Source: Sediminispirochaeta bajacaliforniensis DSM 16054
GTDB taxonomy: Bacteria; Spirochaetota; Spirochaetia; DSM-16054; Sediminispirochaetaceae
Assembly (NCBI RefSeq): GCF_000378205.1
Contig: NZ_KB899434.1
Location: forward strand, 1 to 42,671
Reading direction: 5' to 3'
Length of the DNA stretch: 42,671 bases
The position numbers and the translations under genes are program-made. The notes under the pieces are model-generated. The model saw nothing but the letters and a program-made list of their open reading frames with translations. It was not told the DNA's origin and did not search any database. Each line of letters opens with the position of its first letter. Position 1 is the first letter of the stretch. Shown here piece by piece: positions 25,474 through 32,847 of this stretch.

Positions 25474-25947
25474 ACTTTTCTCCTCCCGCCCGGTTGGCGG
25501 CATTTCGGAATTAAGCGCCTCAAGACGCAAATTGGGTACATTGGTAAGAGCTGCACGTATTATTTTTGTAATCTGACCGTTTTCGTCATACTCAAAAACA
25601 GGAGAGATATAGCGATAAAGAAGACCTTCAACTGAACTGCGGCCCCATGAATTCCATTCAACGTCAGCCCAGGTTTCTCCTAATGCATTGACTGATAGGC
25701 TGAAAAACCACCCCATGGCCGGGGCTTCTTCTCCTTTTGGCGCTTTATAATCTGTAGCATGGTTAACATCGATTACCAGACGTGGCAGATCTGCATTTGA
25801 TGCGGTAACGACAGCTTCTGGATTTGGATTGGTCCACCGCCGTCCATCTCTGCCTTTTATCTCATTACCGGCAGGTAAGAGCTGGATACGCTGGGGAGCT
25901 TTGCCTTGTTCAATGTTTAGTGCAAAAAAAAGACTGCCGTGCTTCAT
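24964..25947 (-). CDS. Prohead protease with scaffold domain, Mu gpI-like
   Basis: The 327-residue protein has the Mu I protease core in its first half: RIQLLPAGNEIKGRDGRRW, LVIDVNHATDYKAPKGEEAP and AMGWF (about residues 21-80), with the D-x-N-H element that supplies a likely catalytic histidine. The C-terminal half is a helical scaffold (RADLNQMEQRALNAEKRLKD...). The start at 25947 is fixed by an in-frame TAG 12 bases upstream (25959-25961), but there is no purine-rich ribosome site; the ATG sits in the loop of a hairpin followed by eight T residues. It follows mor by 48 bp. Confidence 0.85.
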   Translation of the reverse strand: MKHGSLFFALNIEQGKAPQRIQLLPAGNEIKGRDGRRWTNPNPEAVVTASNADLPRLVIDVNHATDYKAPKGEEAPAMGWFFSLSVNALGETWADVEWNSWGRSSVEGLLYRYISPVFEYDENGQITKIIRAALTNVPNLRLEALNSEMPPTGREEKSMKEILAALGLAETATEQDAVQTISVLKTANNAQANGNATAQGVDLTKYAPRADLNQMEQRALNAEKRLKDIEDFQQKEKATAAVDKAIADRKISPASKKEYLALCSTQSGLDSFTRIMEKTPAIISKAPQVPDDTPPEGETALNAEEVSVSKSAGYSPEEWKKIKEAAK

Positions 25948-25958
25948 ACAGGCAGTCT
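25924..25958 (-). terminator. Intrinsic-terminator-like hairpin enclosing the protease start codon
   Basis: On the minus strand AGACTGCC (25958-25951) pairs with GGCAGTCT (25938-25931), an 8-bp perfect stem with a 12-base loop, and T8 follows (25931-25924). The loop contains the ATG of the protease gene (25947-25945). The structure lies 37 bp after the mor stop. It could end early transcripts and also hide or expose the start codon. Confidence 0.6.
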
Positions 25959-25995
25959 ATTCACATGGCAGTTGCCAGTCCTTTAACAACGGTTA

Positions 25996-26436
25996 TTAAA
26001 ATTCAAACAACTTTTGAGTGCGTTCTTCGGCAGCATAATGGTAGAGCCGATACACTTGCGTGTAGGATATTCTATACTCCCGACAGAGTTCACGCATAGA
26101 TTCCATGGTCCCATCATAGCGTTCATATATTTCATTGGCAATATCGTCCCGAAAGGCCCTTGCCTCCATCGGGATGTACAGCTGTGATCCTCCAAAAAAT
26201 GTCGTCAATGATTCCATGATTTTATCAGCATCGCTATCTCCTATTGCATCCGCCAAGACTCCGCGAATTTCCTTTGCCGTTTCGGCTTCAGGTGATTTTG
26301 GCATGGACAAAAGCTGACCTCCATACCATTTACACAATAGTCGTATAGCCTCTACTGCAATCGATCTGTCAAGTACTGATCCGGAACAAAGGTCAATCAT
26401 TTCTGCGACTAAGCTGTATTCTGATTCGAAACTCAT
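25996..26436 (-). CDS. Mor-family transcriptional activator
   Basis: The 146-residue protein has the Mor/C domain in its C-terminal half: IPMEARAFRDDIANEIYERY (about 89-108), then REYRISYTQVYRLYHYAAEE containing the helix-turn-helix. Mu Mor and C bind as dimers to switch on middle and late promoters. It is the last early gene here and overlaps gemA by 4 bp. Its likely targets are the head-tail operon that begins 48 bp downstream and the separate head operon and lysis block beyond 34.4 kb. Confidence 0.8.
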   Translation of the reverse strand: MSFESEYSLVAEMIDLCSGSVLDRSIAVEAIRLLCKWYGGQLLSMPKSPEAETAKEIRGVLADAIGDSDADKIMESLTTFFGGSQLYIPMEARAFRDDIANEIYERYDGTMESMRELCREYRISYTQVYRLYHYAAEERTQKLFEF

Positions 26437-26876
26437 GAATATCTCCTTTTTACTTTATTAGGATCAATACCAACATCCCGGCACATCTTTCGCAATGCCA
26501 AGATCACCTTTTGAGCGGAATATCGATCCAAAAAATCTGGAGAACTAATCCCTGTCAGCCGCATAGTAAACGAGCAAAGAGCCTTTTCTGTTTTAATTCT
26601 GGCAACCTCTTGCCATAAATCACGGATATAGGTACGAGCCGATTCTGACGCCATACCTGATTGGTTCTTTTTAGGGCGGATCGTAAAGCCGCTTTGTTTC
26701 ATTGCTGATAAGACCCGTTCCAAGTCATTCAAAGACATTTCGGTGCACGATTGTTTTCCGGTAATTCTGTATAAAGAGCTTCGGTATTCCTTCTCTGGCA
26801 CCCCCATTTCTGACTTGCCAATATGAATAAGTTGAATAAGCCGTGATCGCTTGCTTTGTTGTTCTACCGCCGACAT
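26433..26876 (-). CDS. GemA-like regulatory protein (DUF1018, Mu gp16)
   Basis: The 147-residue protein starts MSAVEQQSKRSRLIQLIHIG and shows the DUF1018 signature KSEMGVPEKEYRSSLYRITG, then MSLNDLERVLSAMKQSGF. A second helical part covers 75-147 (IRDLWQEVARIKTEKALCSF). Mu GemA modulates host gene expression and DNA relaxation. ATG 26876 follows GAGGGGGTTTATC; the longer frame to 26939 would translate the palindrome at 26894-26917 and has a weaker start. Confidence 0.75.
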   Translation of the reverse strand: MSAVEQQSKRSRLIQLIHIGKSEMGVPEKEYRSSLYRITGKQSCTEMSLNDLERVLSAMKQSGFTIRPKKNQSGMASESARTYIRDLWQEVARIKTEKALCSFTMRLTGISSPDFLDRYSAQKVILALRKMCRDVGIDPNKVKRRYS

Positions 26877-26893
26877 GATAAACCCCCTCAAAG

Positions 26894-26917
26894 GCCCAGG
26901 GCTGTACAGCCCTGGGC
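26894..26917. repeat. Perfect 24-bp palindrome before gemA
   Basis: GCCCAGGGCTGT is followed at once by its exact reverse complement ACAGCCCTGGGC. In RNA it would fold as a 10-bp stem with a GUAC loop right before the gemA ribosome site. No T-run follows on either strand, so it is not a standard terminator. A protein-binding site or a translation/processing element is possible. Confidence 0.6.
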
Positions 26918-26925
26918 TTATATTG

Positions 26926-27234
26926 CTATTCATCGACAAACAACCCGGCCCGCCTCTTTTGCGCCGCTGTCAGCGGATACCGGGACATTTCTTTTTCCAT
27001 AGAGAATGAGGCAAAAGTTTCTACTGATCCAAGCTTCTTTTGTTCAACATAGCATCGCAGTTCTTCATAGTTGTTAACTGGGACCAGTAATAGGTTTTTC
27101 TTTTCAGACGGTTTTCCGTTAATCGTTAAGAAACGGACCAAACCGGCTACGCGAGCGAAACCCATTTCCTTTGCCTTTTCCGACAACTGCTCATACTCTC
27201 TATCCTCGACCGTTATGGTTATTTTCCTCCCCAT
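26926..27234 (-). CDS. Small early protein, possible ribbon-helix-helix N-terminus
   Basis: The 102-residue protein begins MGRKITITVEDREYEQLSEK AKEMGF, a beta strand followed by a helix as in ribbon-helix-helix DNA-binding proteins, then a helix FARVAGLVRFLTI. The C-terminal half is charged (KKLGSVETFASFSMEKEMSR) and ends RRAGLFVDE. It lies between the ATPase gene and gemA. I recognise no family with certainty; a transcription or partition role would be a guess. Confidence 0.55.
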   Translation of the reverse strand: MGRKITITVEDREYEQLSEKAKEMGFARVAGLVRFLTINGKPSEKKNLLLVPVNNYEELRCYVEQKKLGSVETFASFSMEKEMSRYPLTAAQKRRAGLFVDE

Positions 27235-27245
27235 GTCTCTCTCCT

Positions 27246-28103
27246 TTACAGACTGTTCACCACATCGGCATCAACTAACCGTACACCCATTTCAGCGGCC
27301 AGGTTCATTGCCTTGCGGCTCCAGTTATTGACAAGCAAGGGGTATGCTACAGAGTAGGTGATTTTGTTTCTTGTCTGGCGCCTGAGCTTTGCGGCAAGAG
27401 CTTCACAGGCATCGTCACTGATAATGGTAGATCGCTCTTTTCCAAGTCTTCTAAATTTCACATCCAGGTACTTCCTGACTTCATCTCCTCCGCCAAGCGG
27501 CGTAAGCTCAAGAATCTCCATACGGCGTATCAATTCCCGAGCCTCCCAGTTTTTTGACTCATCCAGCTTTCCTTTCATTTCCACCTGGCCGATCAGGATA
27601 ATGGACAGGAGCTTTTTAAATCCATCTTCAAGTTCCCAGAACCGTTTCAGGTATTTCAGCGTGCTAATGGTCAGGTCATGTGCCTCTTCAATCATAAGCA
27701 CATGGCTCCAGCCGGCACGCGAGGAATTGGTAAGTATCTTTTCGATCTGTCGTGCCTTTGCTTCAAGGCTGCGCCTTGGGCGTTCCGTTGAGCAGTCAGC
27801 AATAACCGCATCACAAATCAGACTTGCATTCAGCCGCCCCTTGTCAATAATTCTTGGGGTGATGATACGGACTTTCTGCCCGTCCGCCTGCATACGGTCG
27901 ATTGCCAGACGACGTATTGTTGTTTTCCCACTTCCTGATTCGCCGATTAGGGCCACCATACCGCCGACCTTTGCCGTCTGGTAGAGGTATTCAGTTGCAA
28001 ATGCTGCTGTATCTGTCAGGTATACATCTTCAGCCGATGTGATATCGTCAACAAACGGATCTCGGAACAATCCAAACATTTTCCGTGCTTCCTGGTTTAA
28101 CAT
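27246..28103 (-). CDS. AAA+ ATPase, transposition partner (MuB/TniB/ExeA-like)
   Basis: The 285-residue protein has Walker A GESGSGKTT (54-62), Walker B LMIEEAH (136-142), sensor 1 IILIGQ (168-173) and an arginine-rich C-terminal lid. The opening FGLFRDPFVDDITSAEDVYL is like TniB/ExeA-type ATPases rather than classical MuB, which has an N-terminal helix-turn-helix. In transposable phages this ATPase binds target DNA and delivers it to the transposase; it also gives target immunity. It sits 12 bp after the transposase gene. Confidence 0.8.
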   Translation of the reverse strand: MLNQEARKMFGLFRDPFVDDITSAEDVYLTDTAAFATEYLYQTAKVGGMVALIGESGSGKTTIRRLAIDRMQADGQKVRIITPRIIDKGRLNASLICDAVIADCSTERPRRSLEAKARQIEKILTNSSRAGWSHVLMIEEAHDLTISTLKYLKRFWELEDGFKKLLSIILIGQVEMKGKLDESKNWEARELIRRMEILELTPLGGGDEVRKYLDVKFRRLGKERSTIISDDACEALAAKLRRQTRNKITYSVAYPLLVNNWSRKAMNLAAEMGVRLVDADVVNSL

Positions 28104-28115
28104 TGCTATACTCCT

Positions 28116-29801
28116 TTAGACGGAGAGGGCAGTATCCTCCCCACCTTCTTCATAGTCATGAGCGATATCGTCGATCAATGATGCAGGTACCCCATCAGGG
28201 TAATCCCGCTTTATTGCTGGGACGAAACCTTCGGGTACATAGCCCAGGCGGGCCTTGATCCGTTTTGCTGTCTCAATGGGGGAAAGGTAAATGTCCTGGG
28301 ATGTTACAACATCAGCCATACCCACAGGCACCTGTACGCCAATTTTTCTTTTTGGTGCAATGTCTGTCCGCGGTTTGATAAAACTGTGTGCGACAAACCC
28401 TTGTTTTTCCGGTGCGATCTCATCCAGGATTTTTGCGTGCTGTTCAATTTCCGTTTCCGGTAAACGCTTGTATTCCTTGCCTATCACCGGAGCAGATAAG
28501 TCGAAGCCAACCTCATCGGTCTCGATGGGGTCGACTTCAAAGGTCAATATCTCCCCTTTGCTTTTGTAAGAGATAAGCAGGCTGCTACCACCGCCAACCA
28601 GTACTGGCTGTACATTTACGTCCTGCCCGATGATAAGACCTGGACAGGATTGCAAGCTATATTGTTGGCTATATTTCTTTGATGGATGGGCATAGCTCAT
28701 GCTCATACCACCAGCGACCTTGCGCGTCTCCACTCCTGTGGTTAACAAAAGTCGGCAAATTTCAGGATCAGGTAACTCCCTCAGTTGCTTTTCTTTGATC
28801 CTCTGCCAGATAGATAATCGTGAGCCTATCTTCCTATTCATTCTGGTCAGGCGGCAATCCTGGCCATCTATCATGTCTGCATTCCATGCCGTGCACCATC
28901 GTTCTGCTGCATCGTTCAATTCATCCAGACTATGGACTTCTTCCAGGCGTAGCCGACTTTCGAACTGTGTTTCAACAATATCGTTTGCCTTTTCGACCTG
29001 GCCTTTTGCCCGTGGATTCCCCGGAAGGTGCGGCTTTGTATCAACCTTCAGACTTTTCAATGCCTGTGTAATGGCCCTGCTTTTGTTTGCACTTCCTGGG
29101 TCCCATATCAAAAGGTCTGGTAACCCATGGAAGGCATAGATGGGATCAGGCTTTGGCGCCCAGGCGTACAAAAGGAAATCCCACAAGACTGCAGCACTCT
29201 CGCCAGCAGTGGCGTAATACCGGACGCAGATAGAACTGGAATAATGGTCTGTCAGCACATACCGCCAGCACTTTAATTTTTCCCGCCCCTCCAAAAAGGG
29301 TTTATTTTTGTACACTTCATCATCGCGCAGGAGATGTTGCTGACCGGGAGTAAAATAGATCAATGCCAGAGACGGATCACATTCGTGCACCTGGTTTGGA
29401 TACTCTGTTCTTTGACGCTGATAGGGAGCGGCCTGACTCATTGATGCTATATCCAGTTTCGCTTTACGCAATGCACGGCGAATAGTCGAATCACTCACAG
29501 GGATATCATAGCCATTCTGCTGTAGAATAGTGCGTGCAACATTGGCATGCATTGTTTTCTTCCCATTCTTCCTTACACCGCTTTTTAGCATGGCTGCAAT
29601 CAACGAGACGGTATCCTGGTTTATGGCAGAGCTTCCGGCATCCCGGCGTTTTTTCCGCCCAGAATCCCATCCTGCTGCCTCCAACGTTCGGTAAGCAGTG
29701 GGCAGGCTCAGGCCATGGAGGCGGGCGAACTCTTTAACAAGGTTTGATCTCTGGCTCGCAGTATCGGCATGGCACAATTCATCAATCCATTCGCTATACA
29801 T
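28116..29801 (-). CDS. DDE transposase, Mu A-like
   Basis: The 561-residue protein has an N-terminal helix-turn-helix (LSLPTAYRTLEAAGWDSGRK) and a retroviral-integrase-type core with acidic residues D142 (HECDPS), D234 (IWDPGSANK) and E270 (KGQVEKAN); D234 to E270 is 35 residues apart, the classical D-35-E. A beta barrel region (about 370-440) and a charged C-terminal tail follow, where Mu A contacts its ATPase. It cuts and joins both prophage ends for integration and replicative transposition. GGGAGTAACAC precedes the ATG. Confidence 0.9.
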   Translation of the reverse strand: MYSEWIDELCHADTASQRSNLVKEFARLHGLSLPTAYRTLEAAGWDSGRKKRRDAGSSAINQDTVSLIAAMLKSGVRKNGKKTMHANVARTILQQNGYDIPVSDSTIRRALRKAKLDIASMSQAAPYQRQRTEYPNQVHECDPSLALIYFTPGQQHLLRDDEVYKNKPFLEGREKLKCWRYVLTDHYSSSICVRYYATAGESAAVLWDFLLYAWAPKPDPIYAFHGLPDLLIWDPGSANKSRAITQALKSLKVDTKPHLPGNPRAKGQVEKANDIVETQFESRLRLEEVHSLDELNDAAERWCTAWNADMIDGQDCRLTRMNRKIGSRLSIWQRIKEKQLRELPDPEICRLLLTTGVETRKVAGGMSMSYAHPSKKYSQQYSLQSCPGLIIGQDVNVQPVLVGGGSSLLISYKSKGEILTFEVDPIETDEVGFDLSAPVIGKEYKRLPETEIEQHAKILDEIAPEKQGFVAHSFIKPRTDIAPKRKIGVQVPVGMADVVTSQDIYLSPIETAKRIKARLGYVPEGFVPAIKRDYPDGVPASLIDDIAHDYEEGGEDTALSV

Positions 29802-29804
29802 GTG

Positions 29805-30722
29805 TTACTCCCTTCCAGGCTTCCAGAGTGGACGGATGTTCTGCACTTCATCTTCGAGAGTTTCGTAGAAGTCAAGCAGCTGCCCAAGGACCTCCGCTGT
29901 CCAGGTCTCCTGCATCCAGGCATCAAGCTGGTCCACCTCGATGCCTTCTATTTCCTGTCCTTCTTTGAGGCGTGCAAGTGCCCGTTCAAGATAGGCAACC
30001 GCGGATGCCACTTCCGTTGCAAAAGCCCTTCTGATTGGTTCGAGTTGTCCCTCTGCCAATTCCTTCTTTGTCGGTGGCTCTCTATACCGCAATTTTTGTT
30101 CAAGCTCGTTAAGTTTTTCTTCCTTTTGGCGGATGGCACTTTCCTGAGCCGCCCGTTGACGTTTATTTTTCTCGTCGTCTGCCTTAATTTTCTCAATAAG
30201 CTCTTTTTTTGTTCTACAATGAAGATCATCTATAGTAATACCTCGAGCCTCTTCCCCGTCATTTAAATCCTGCAACTGATCTTCTGTAAAATCTTCCAAA
30301 ACACTTAATGGTGTGTATCCTAAATCGGTCAATTTGTCCGATTTGCCATATCGTCGTGCGACATGCATAGCACGTGAAGCAGTCCTATAATTGATTCCTA
30401 TTTGATCAAGTAGCGGATACCAAGCCCCGTGCTCCTCATGAGATTTAATAAGTATTAGCTGCTTTCCAACTTCAATAAGGGATTCTTGAGCCACCCTCAT
30501 GAAGAATCTGGCCTTAGCCATACAACTATCGCGGTCGTATATTTCACCATTACCGTATAGCTCATCTGCCTCCTGTGCATTCAATTGCTTTTTCTGAAAA
30601 TCCGCAGCAATAAGCTCTATACCCTGCACGTCTTTACTAATCTCACCCTTGGGCTTGCGGCCTCTTTTGGATGGTTGTTTTTCCATTACTTCATATTCTG
30701 CATTCTCTATTACATCACTCAT
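29805..30722 (-). CDS. DUF3102 protein, early phage DNA-binding candidate
   Basis: The 305-residue protein MSDVIENAEYEV has a lysine/arginine stretch (KRGRKPKG), then the DUF3102 block FFMRVAQESLIEVGKQLILI ... GAWYPLLDQIGINYRTASRA MHVA (about 70-120), a helix-turn-helix-like region common in plasmid and phage proteins. A long charged coiled coil follows (about 175-225), then a C-terminal helical part. Start 30722 overlaps the stop of the gene before as TAATG. Role unknown; perhaps transposition or early replication control. Confidence 0.65.
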   Translation of the reverse strand: MSDVIENAEYEVMEKQPSKRGRKPKGEISKDVQGIELIAADFQKKQLNAQEADELYGNGEIYDRDSCMAKARFFMRVAQESLIEVGKQLILIKSHEEHGAWYPLLDQIGINYRTASRAMHVARRYGKSDKLTDLGYTPLSVLEDFTEDQLQDLNDGEEARGITIDDLHCRTKKELIEKIKADDEKNKRQRAAQESAIRQKEEKLNELEQKLRYREPPTKKELAEGQLEPIRRAFATEVASAVAYLERALARLKEGQEIEGIEVDQLDAWMQETWTAEVLGQLLDFYETLEDEVQNIRPLWKPGRE

Positions 30723-30997
30723 TACTCTGCATCCTCTCCCGCATGGCAACTCCATAACGACTGTTCCAGAGAGTGTATGGTGTAATATTCAGCCGCCCTT
30801 ATGGCGGTGGTCATGTTTACTATTGCTTCTTCACGGGTAAGCTTGTAGCTTTCGAGTACTACGTCAAAGTCTTTATCATTCAATTGGACTTTCTTTTTGA
30901 GTAGACCCATGCCGCTCTTGAACATCCTGATATTTTCTCGTATTCCAACAGATCGTATTGCTTCTGCTGTTTTTTTATCTAAAGCATTCATATCCAT
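30722..30997 (-). CDS. Small early protein, unknown
   Basis: The 91-residue protein MDMNALDKKTAEAIRSVGIR is all-helical in appearance, with 'LNDKDFDVVLESYKLTREEA' in the middle. ATG 30997 follows AGGGAGGTTATCAAA; earlier codons lie in the preceding gene. No family recognised. Gene order (between a winged-helix protein and the DUF3102 protein) puts it in the early operon. Confidence 0.55.
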   Translation of the reverse strand: MDMNALDKKTAEAIRSVGIRENIRMFKSGMGLLKKKVQLNDKDFDVVLESYKLTREEAIVNMTTAIRAAEYYTIHSLEQSLWSCHAGEDAE

Positions 30998-31010
30998 TTT
31001 GATAACCTCC

Positions 31011-31307
31011 CTATTGCATGGCAGAGGCATACCGGGCCTCTTCTTCTGTCAGTCGTAAACGAGCAGTCTGATATGCCTTCATGATCTCGTTGGCTATACC
31101 TCCGAATTGTGGAGACAGCCTCCATTCATTAGCGCTGCCTCGTATAATCCATTGCTTCCCCTCAAGGATTGCCATGTCCCTGCAGATATTCGTTTCAGAT
31201 GTGTTGATCTCAAATGCAAGTTGTTTATTGGTCATCCCGCTGTAGTGTCTCTTCGCCAACAACTTTACAATTTCAATAATCCGTTCCTGACTATTTAACT
31301 TTTCCAT
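31011..31307 (-). CDS. Small winged-helix DNA-binding protein
   Basis: The 98-residue protein MEKLNSQERIIEIVKLLAKR contains a winged helix (SGMTNKQLAFEINTSETNIC then RDMAILEGKQWIIRGSANEW), the IclR/MarR-like layout seen in early regions of several Mu-like phages. GAGGAGGCTGCCCTGC precedes ATG 31307. Its start lies inside the tail of the 41-residue gene upstream (17-bp overlap). Probably an early regulator. Confidence 0.6.
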   Translation of the reverse strand: MEKLNSQERIIEIVKLLAKRHYSGMTNKQLAFEINTSETNICRDMAILEGKQWIIRGSANEWRLSPQFGGIANEIMKAYQTARLRLTEEEARYASAMQ

Positions 31308-31416
31308 GCAGGGCAGCCTCCTCAAGGAACAATCCAAATCGTACCAAGAGTCCGCATCGGAGTTTTACTCCGGCATCCTTGATCACTATCGCGCAACGAT
31401 ATAATCGTCCTGTCAT
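31291..31416 (-). CDS. 41-residue early protein
   Basis: ATG 31416 is preceded by AGGAGAGGTCT overlapping the stop of the DUF3164 gene. The product MTGRLYRCAIVIKDAGVKLR continues CGLLVRFGLFLEEAALHGKVK and ends at a TAG inside the next gene. The ribosome site and tight packing make it likely to be translated. No family recognised. It may also couple translation to the winged-helix gene. Confidence 0.5.
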   Translation of the reverse strand: MTGRLYRCAIVIKDAGVKLRCGLLVRFGLFLEEAALHGKVK

Positions 31417-31425
31417 AGACCTCTC

Positions 31426-32019
31426 CTACAGAGCCGCCACGTCAAGTGGCACCTGTGTATATTTGCCCTGACTATTACGCTCATAGATCCTTAAGTATTG
31501 CTTGCTGCCTGTAACCTGGATGCTATCAGTTATTGCCCGCATAGCTTCTTCCCAGTCTGGATCATTTATCTGTAAACGACGCAAACCAAGGACTCGAGCC
31601 GTGTTGATTTTTCCGGATTTATCTACCTGAAAAGCATCATTGACCAGGACCTTGATCTCATCACGGGACCCTGTACTCCATTTATTAATGCAGGCAGCAA
31701 TCAGTTCTCTGGCAATCTGTAGCCGCTCATCAAACACAATTTCATCATTCATGGCAATGACGAGCTTGTATTTTCCGTCATAGCTCATCAGGGTAATATT
31801 ACCTTTTTTCCCTCCATATATTTTCCCATATTTCTCAGCGCTCAAGGAAATGAAGGTAAAAATATCATCACGTATGTGCTGTTTGAATTGCTGTAAGACA
31901 TCACGCATTTTTAAAGCCCGTGATGCAATTTCTTTTACCGTTTGGTCCCGTAACTTGTCGATTTCCGATACCAAGTCTATAGGGACCTGCCTTCCCTGGG
32001 CATCTTCCATATATTCCAT
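31426..32019 (-). CDS. DUF3164 protein, Mu-like early gene
   Basis: The 197-residue protein MEYMEDAQGRQVPIDLVSEI matches DUF3164: 'M.D..G..VP......D..RD..V..I', then GKKGNITLMSYDGKYKLVIA and the C-terminal ARVLGLRRLQINDPDWEEAM. The family is found in the early region of transposable phages after the transposition genes or ner; its function is unknown. Start 32019 overlaps the preceding stop as TAATG. The longer frame to 32133 falls within the previous gene. Confidence 0.8.
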   Translation of the reverse strand: MEYMEDAQGRQVPIDLVSEIDKLRDQTVKEIASRALKMRDVLQQFKQHIRDDIFTFISLSAEKYGKIYGGKKGNITLMSYDGKYKLVIAMNDEIVFDERLQIARELIAACINKWSTGSRDEIKVLVNDAFQVDKSGKINTARVLGLRRLQINDPDWEEAMRAITDSIQVTGSKQYLRIYERNSQGKYTQVPLDVAAL

Positions 32020-32477
32020 TATGCTTGTATCTCCTTTACCTTTTTTTCGTACAAAGCCTGCGCCTCTTTTTCTTGGAAACGCTGAATTCGTTCTTTTACT
32101 TGTCTGCATGATTTCTGTTCTACATACCAGCACCTATCATGCTTCCAAAGCAGGACCGTCTCATCCCTACCTGTTTTGTTGATATTCCGATAGCGTTGTA
32201 CCAGCTGTATGCCATCATCAGATCGTCCAATGCGGGGGGAGGCCGGAACATACATCAAAAAGCTTGCTTTCTGCCTGGCCAAGGTCAGCTGGTTATCAAA
32301 GATGAGATCAGACCAACAGGTAAAACCCAGATAATCAGCTATCCGATTCTTGAGCGCTCGATGACCGTCATCGTAGATAGCTTCCAGTAGTTCGAAAGGT
32401 GAGACATCAAGAGCATAGGCAAGGTCAAGGGGCTCTATGTGCCGTCGACGGCAGTACCGCCTGATAGGATTATTCAT
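32019..32477 (-). CDS. Early protein with helix-turn-helix-like N-terminus, unknown
   Basis: The 152-residue protein starts MNNPIRRYCRRRHIEPLDLA YALDVSPFELLEAIYDDG, which looks like an XRE-type helix-turn-helix that binds DNA. The middle (RYRNINKTGRDETVLLW, HDRCWYVEQ) is beta-rich and the end (ERIQRFQEKEAQALYEKKVK) a charged helix. It overlaps ner by 4 bp. No family recognised. Confidence 0.55.
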   Translation of the reverse strand: MNNPIRRYCRRRHIEPLDLAYALDVSPFELLEAIYDDGHRALKNRIADYLGFTCWSDLIFDNQLTLARQKASFLMYVPASPRIGRSDDGIQLVQRYRNINKTGRDETVLLWKHDRCWYVEQKSCRQVKERIQRFQEKEAQALYEKKVKEIQA

Positions 32478-32746
32478 GCCACGTTCCCTTTCCCTCTTGC
32501 ATCAGCAAGCATTTCTTCAAAGGAGTGATATCCCAGCGTTTTTGCAATGGCCGATTCAATACGTTTTGACCGGCTTTTTCCCGCGGTAACTCTGCCGACG
32601 GCTTGCTGAGTTACCCCAAGCCTCTCGCCCATAATCGTTAGGTTTAAGCCTTTCAGACTGAGCTGATACCGAATCCAGCATCCATCCTTTGGAGTACTGA
32701 GTAGGCCAGTTTGGAGCGGCTTGCTTTGTACTCGTTTCCGTGCCAT
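32474..32746 (-). CDS. Ner-like helix-turn-helix regulator
   Basis: The 90-residue protein contains the sequence LSLKGLNLTIMGERLGVTQQ AVGRVTAGKSRSKRIESAIA KTLGY (about 29-73): an XRE/Ner-like helix-turn-helix ending in 'S.RIE.AIAKTLGY'. In Mu, Ner is the first early gene and turns down the early promoter and the repressor gene. Here it is also the first gene of the leftward early operon, divergent from the repressor. AAGGATGGTATAAGT lies before the ATG. Confidence 0.7.
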   Translation of the reverse strand: MARKRVQSKPLQTGLLSTPKDGCWIRYQLSLKGLNLTIMGERLGVTQQAVGRVTAGKSRSKRIESAIAKTLGYHSFEEMLADARGKGNVA

Positions 32747-32788
32747 ACTTATACCATCCTTTTCCCGTATTTTCGGGAGTTGTTTTTT

Positions 32789-32820
32789 GCTGGCGAATTG
32801 TTGCTTCGCCAGCTTTTTTT
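32789..32820 (+). terminator. Terminator on the plus strand in the repressor-ner gap
   Basis: GCTGGCGAA (32789-32797) and TTCGCCAGC (32805-32813) make a 9-bp stem with a 7-base loop, followed by T7 (32814-32820). It points to the right, towards the repressor, and would stop any rightward transcript coming from inside the early operon. It lies within the untranslated leader of the leftward early transcript, where it can form the same hairpin without a T-run. Confidence 0.65.
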
Positions 32821-32847
32821 CGACTGCTACAGTTTTTGCAGAAAGTA

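Noticed and set aside
27358-27984. A 208-residue plus-strand frame opposite the AAA+ ATPase
   Set aside because: Serine/arginine-rich shadow of a well-supported gene on the other strand; no ribosome site.
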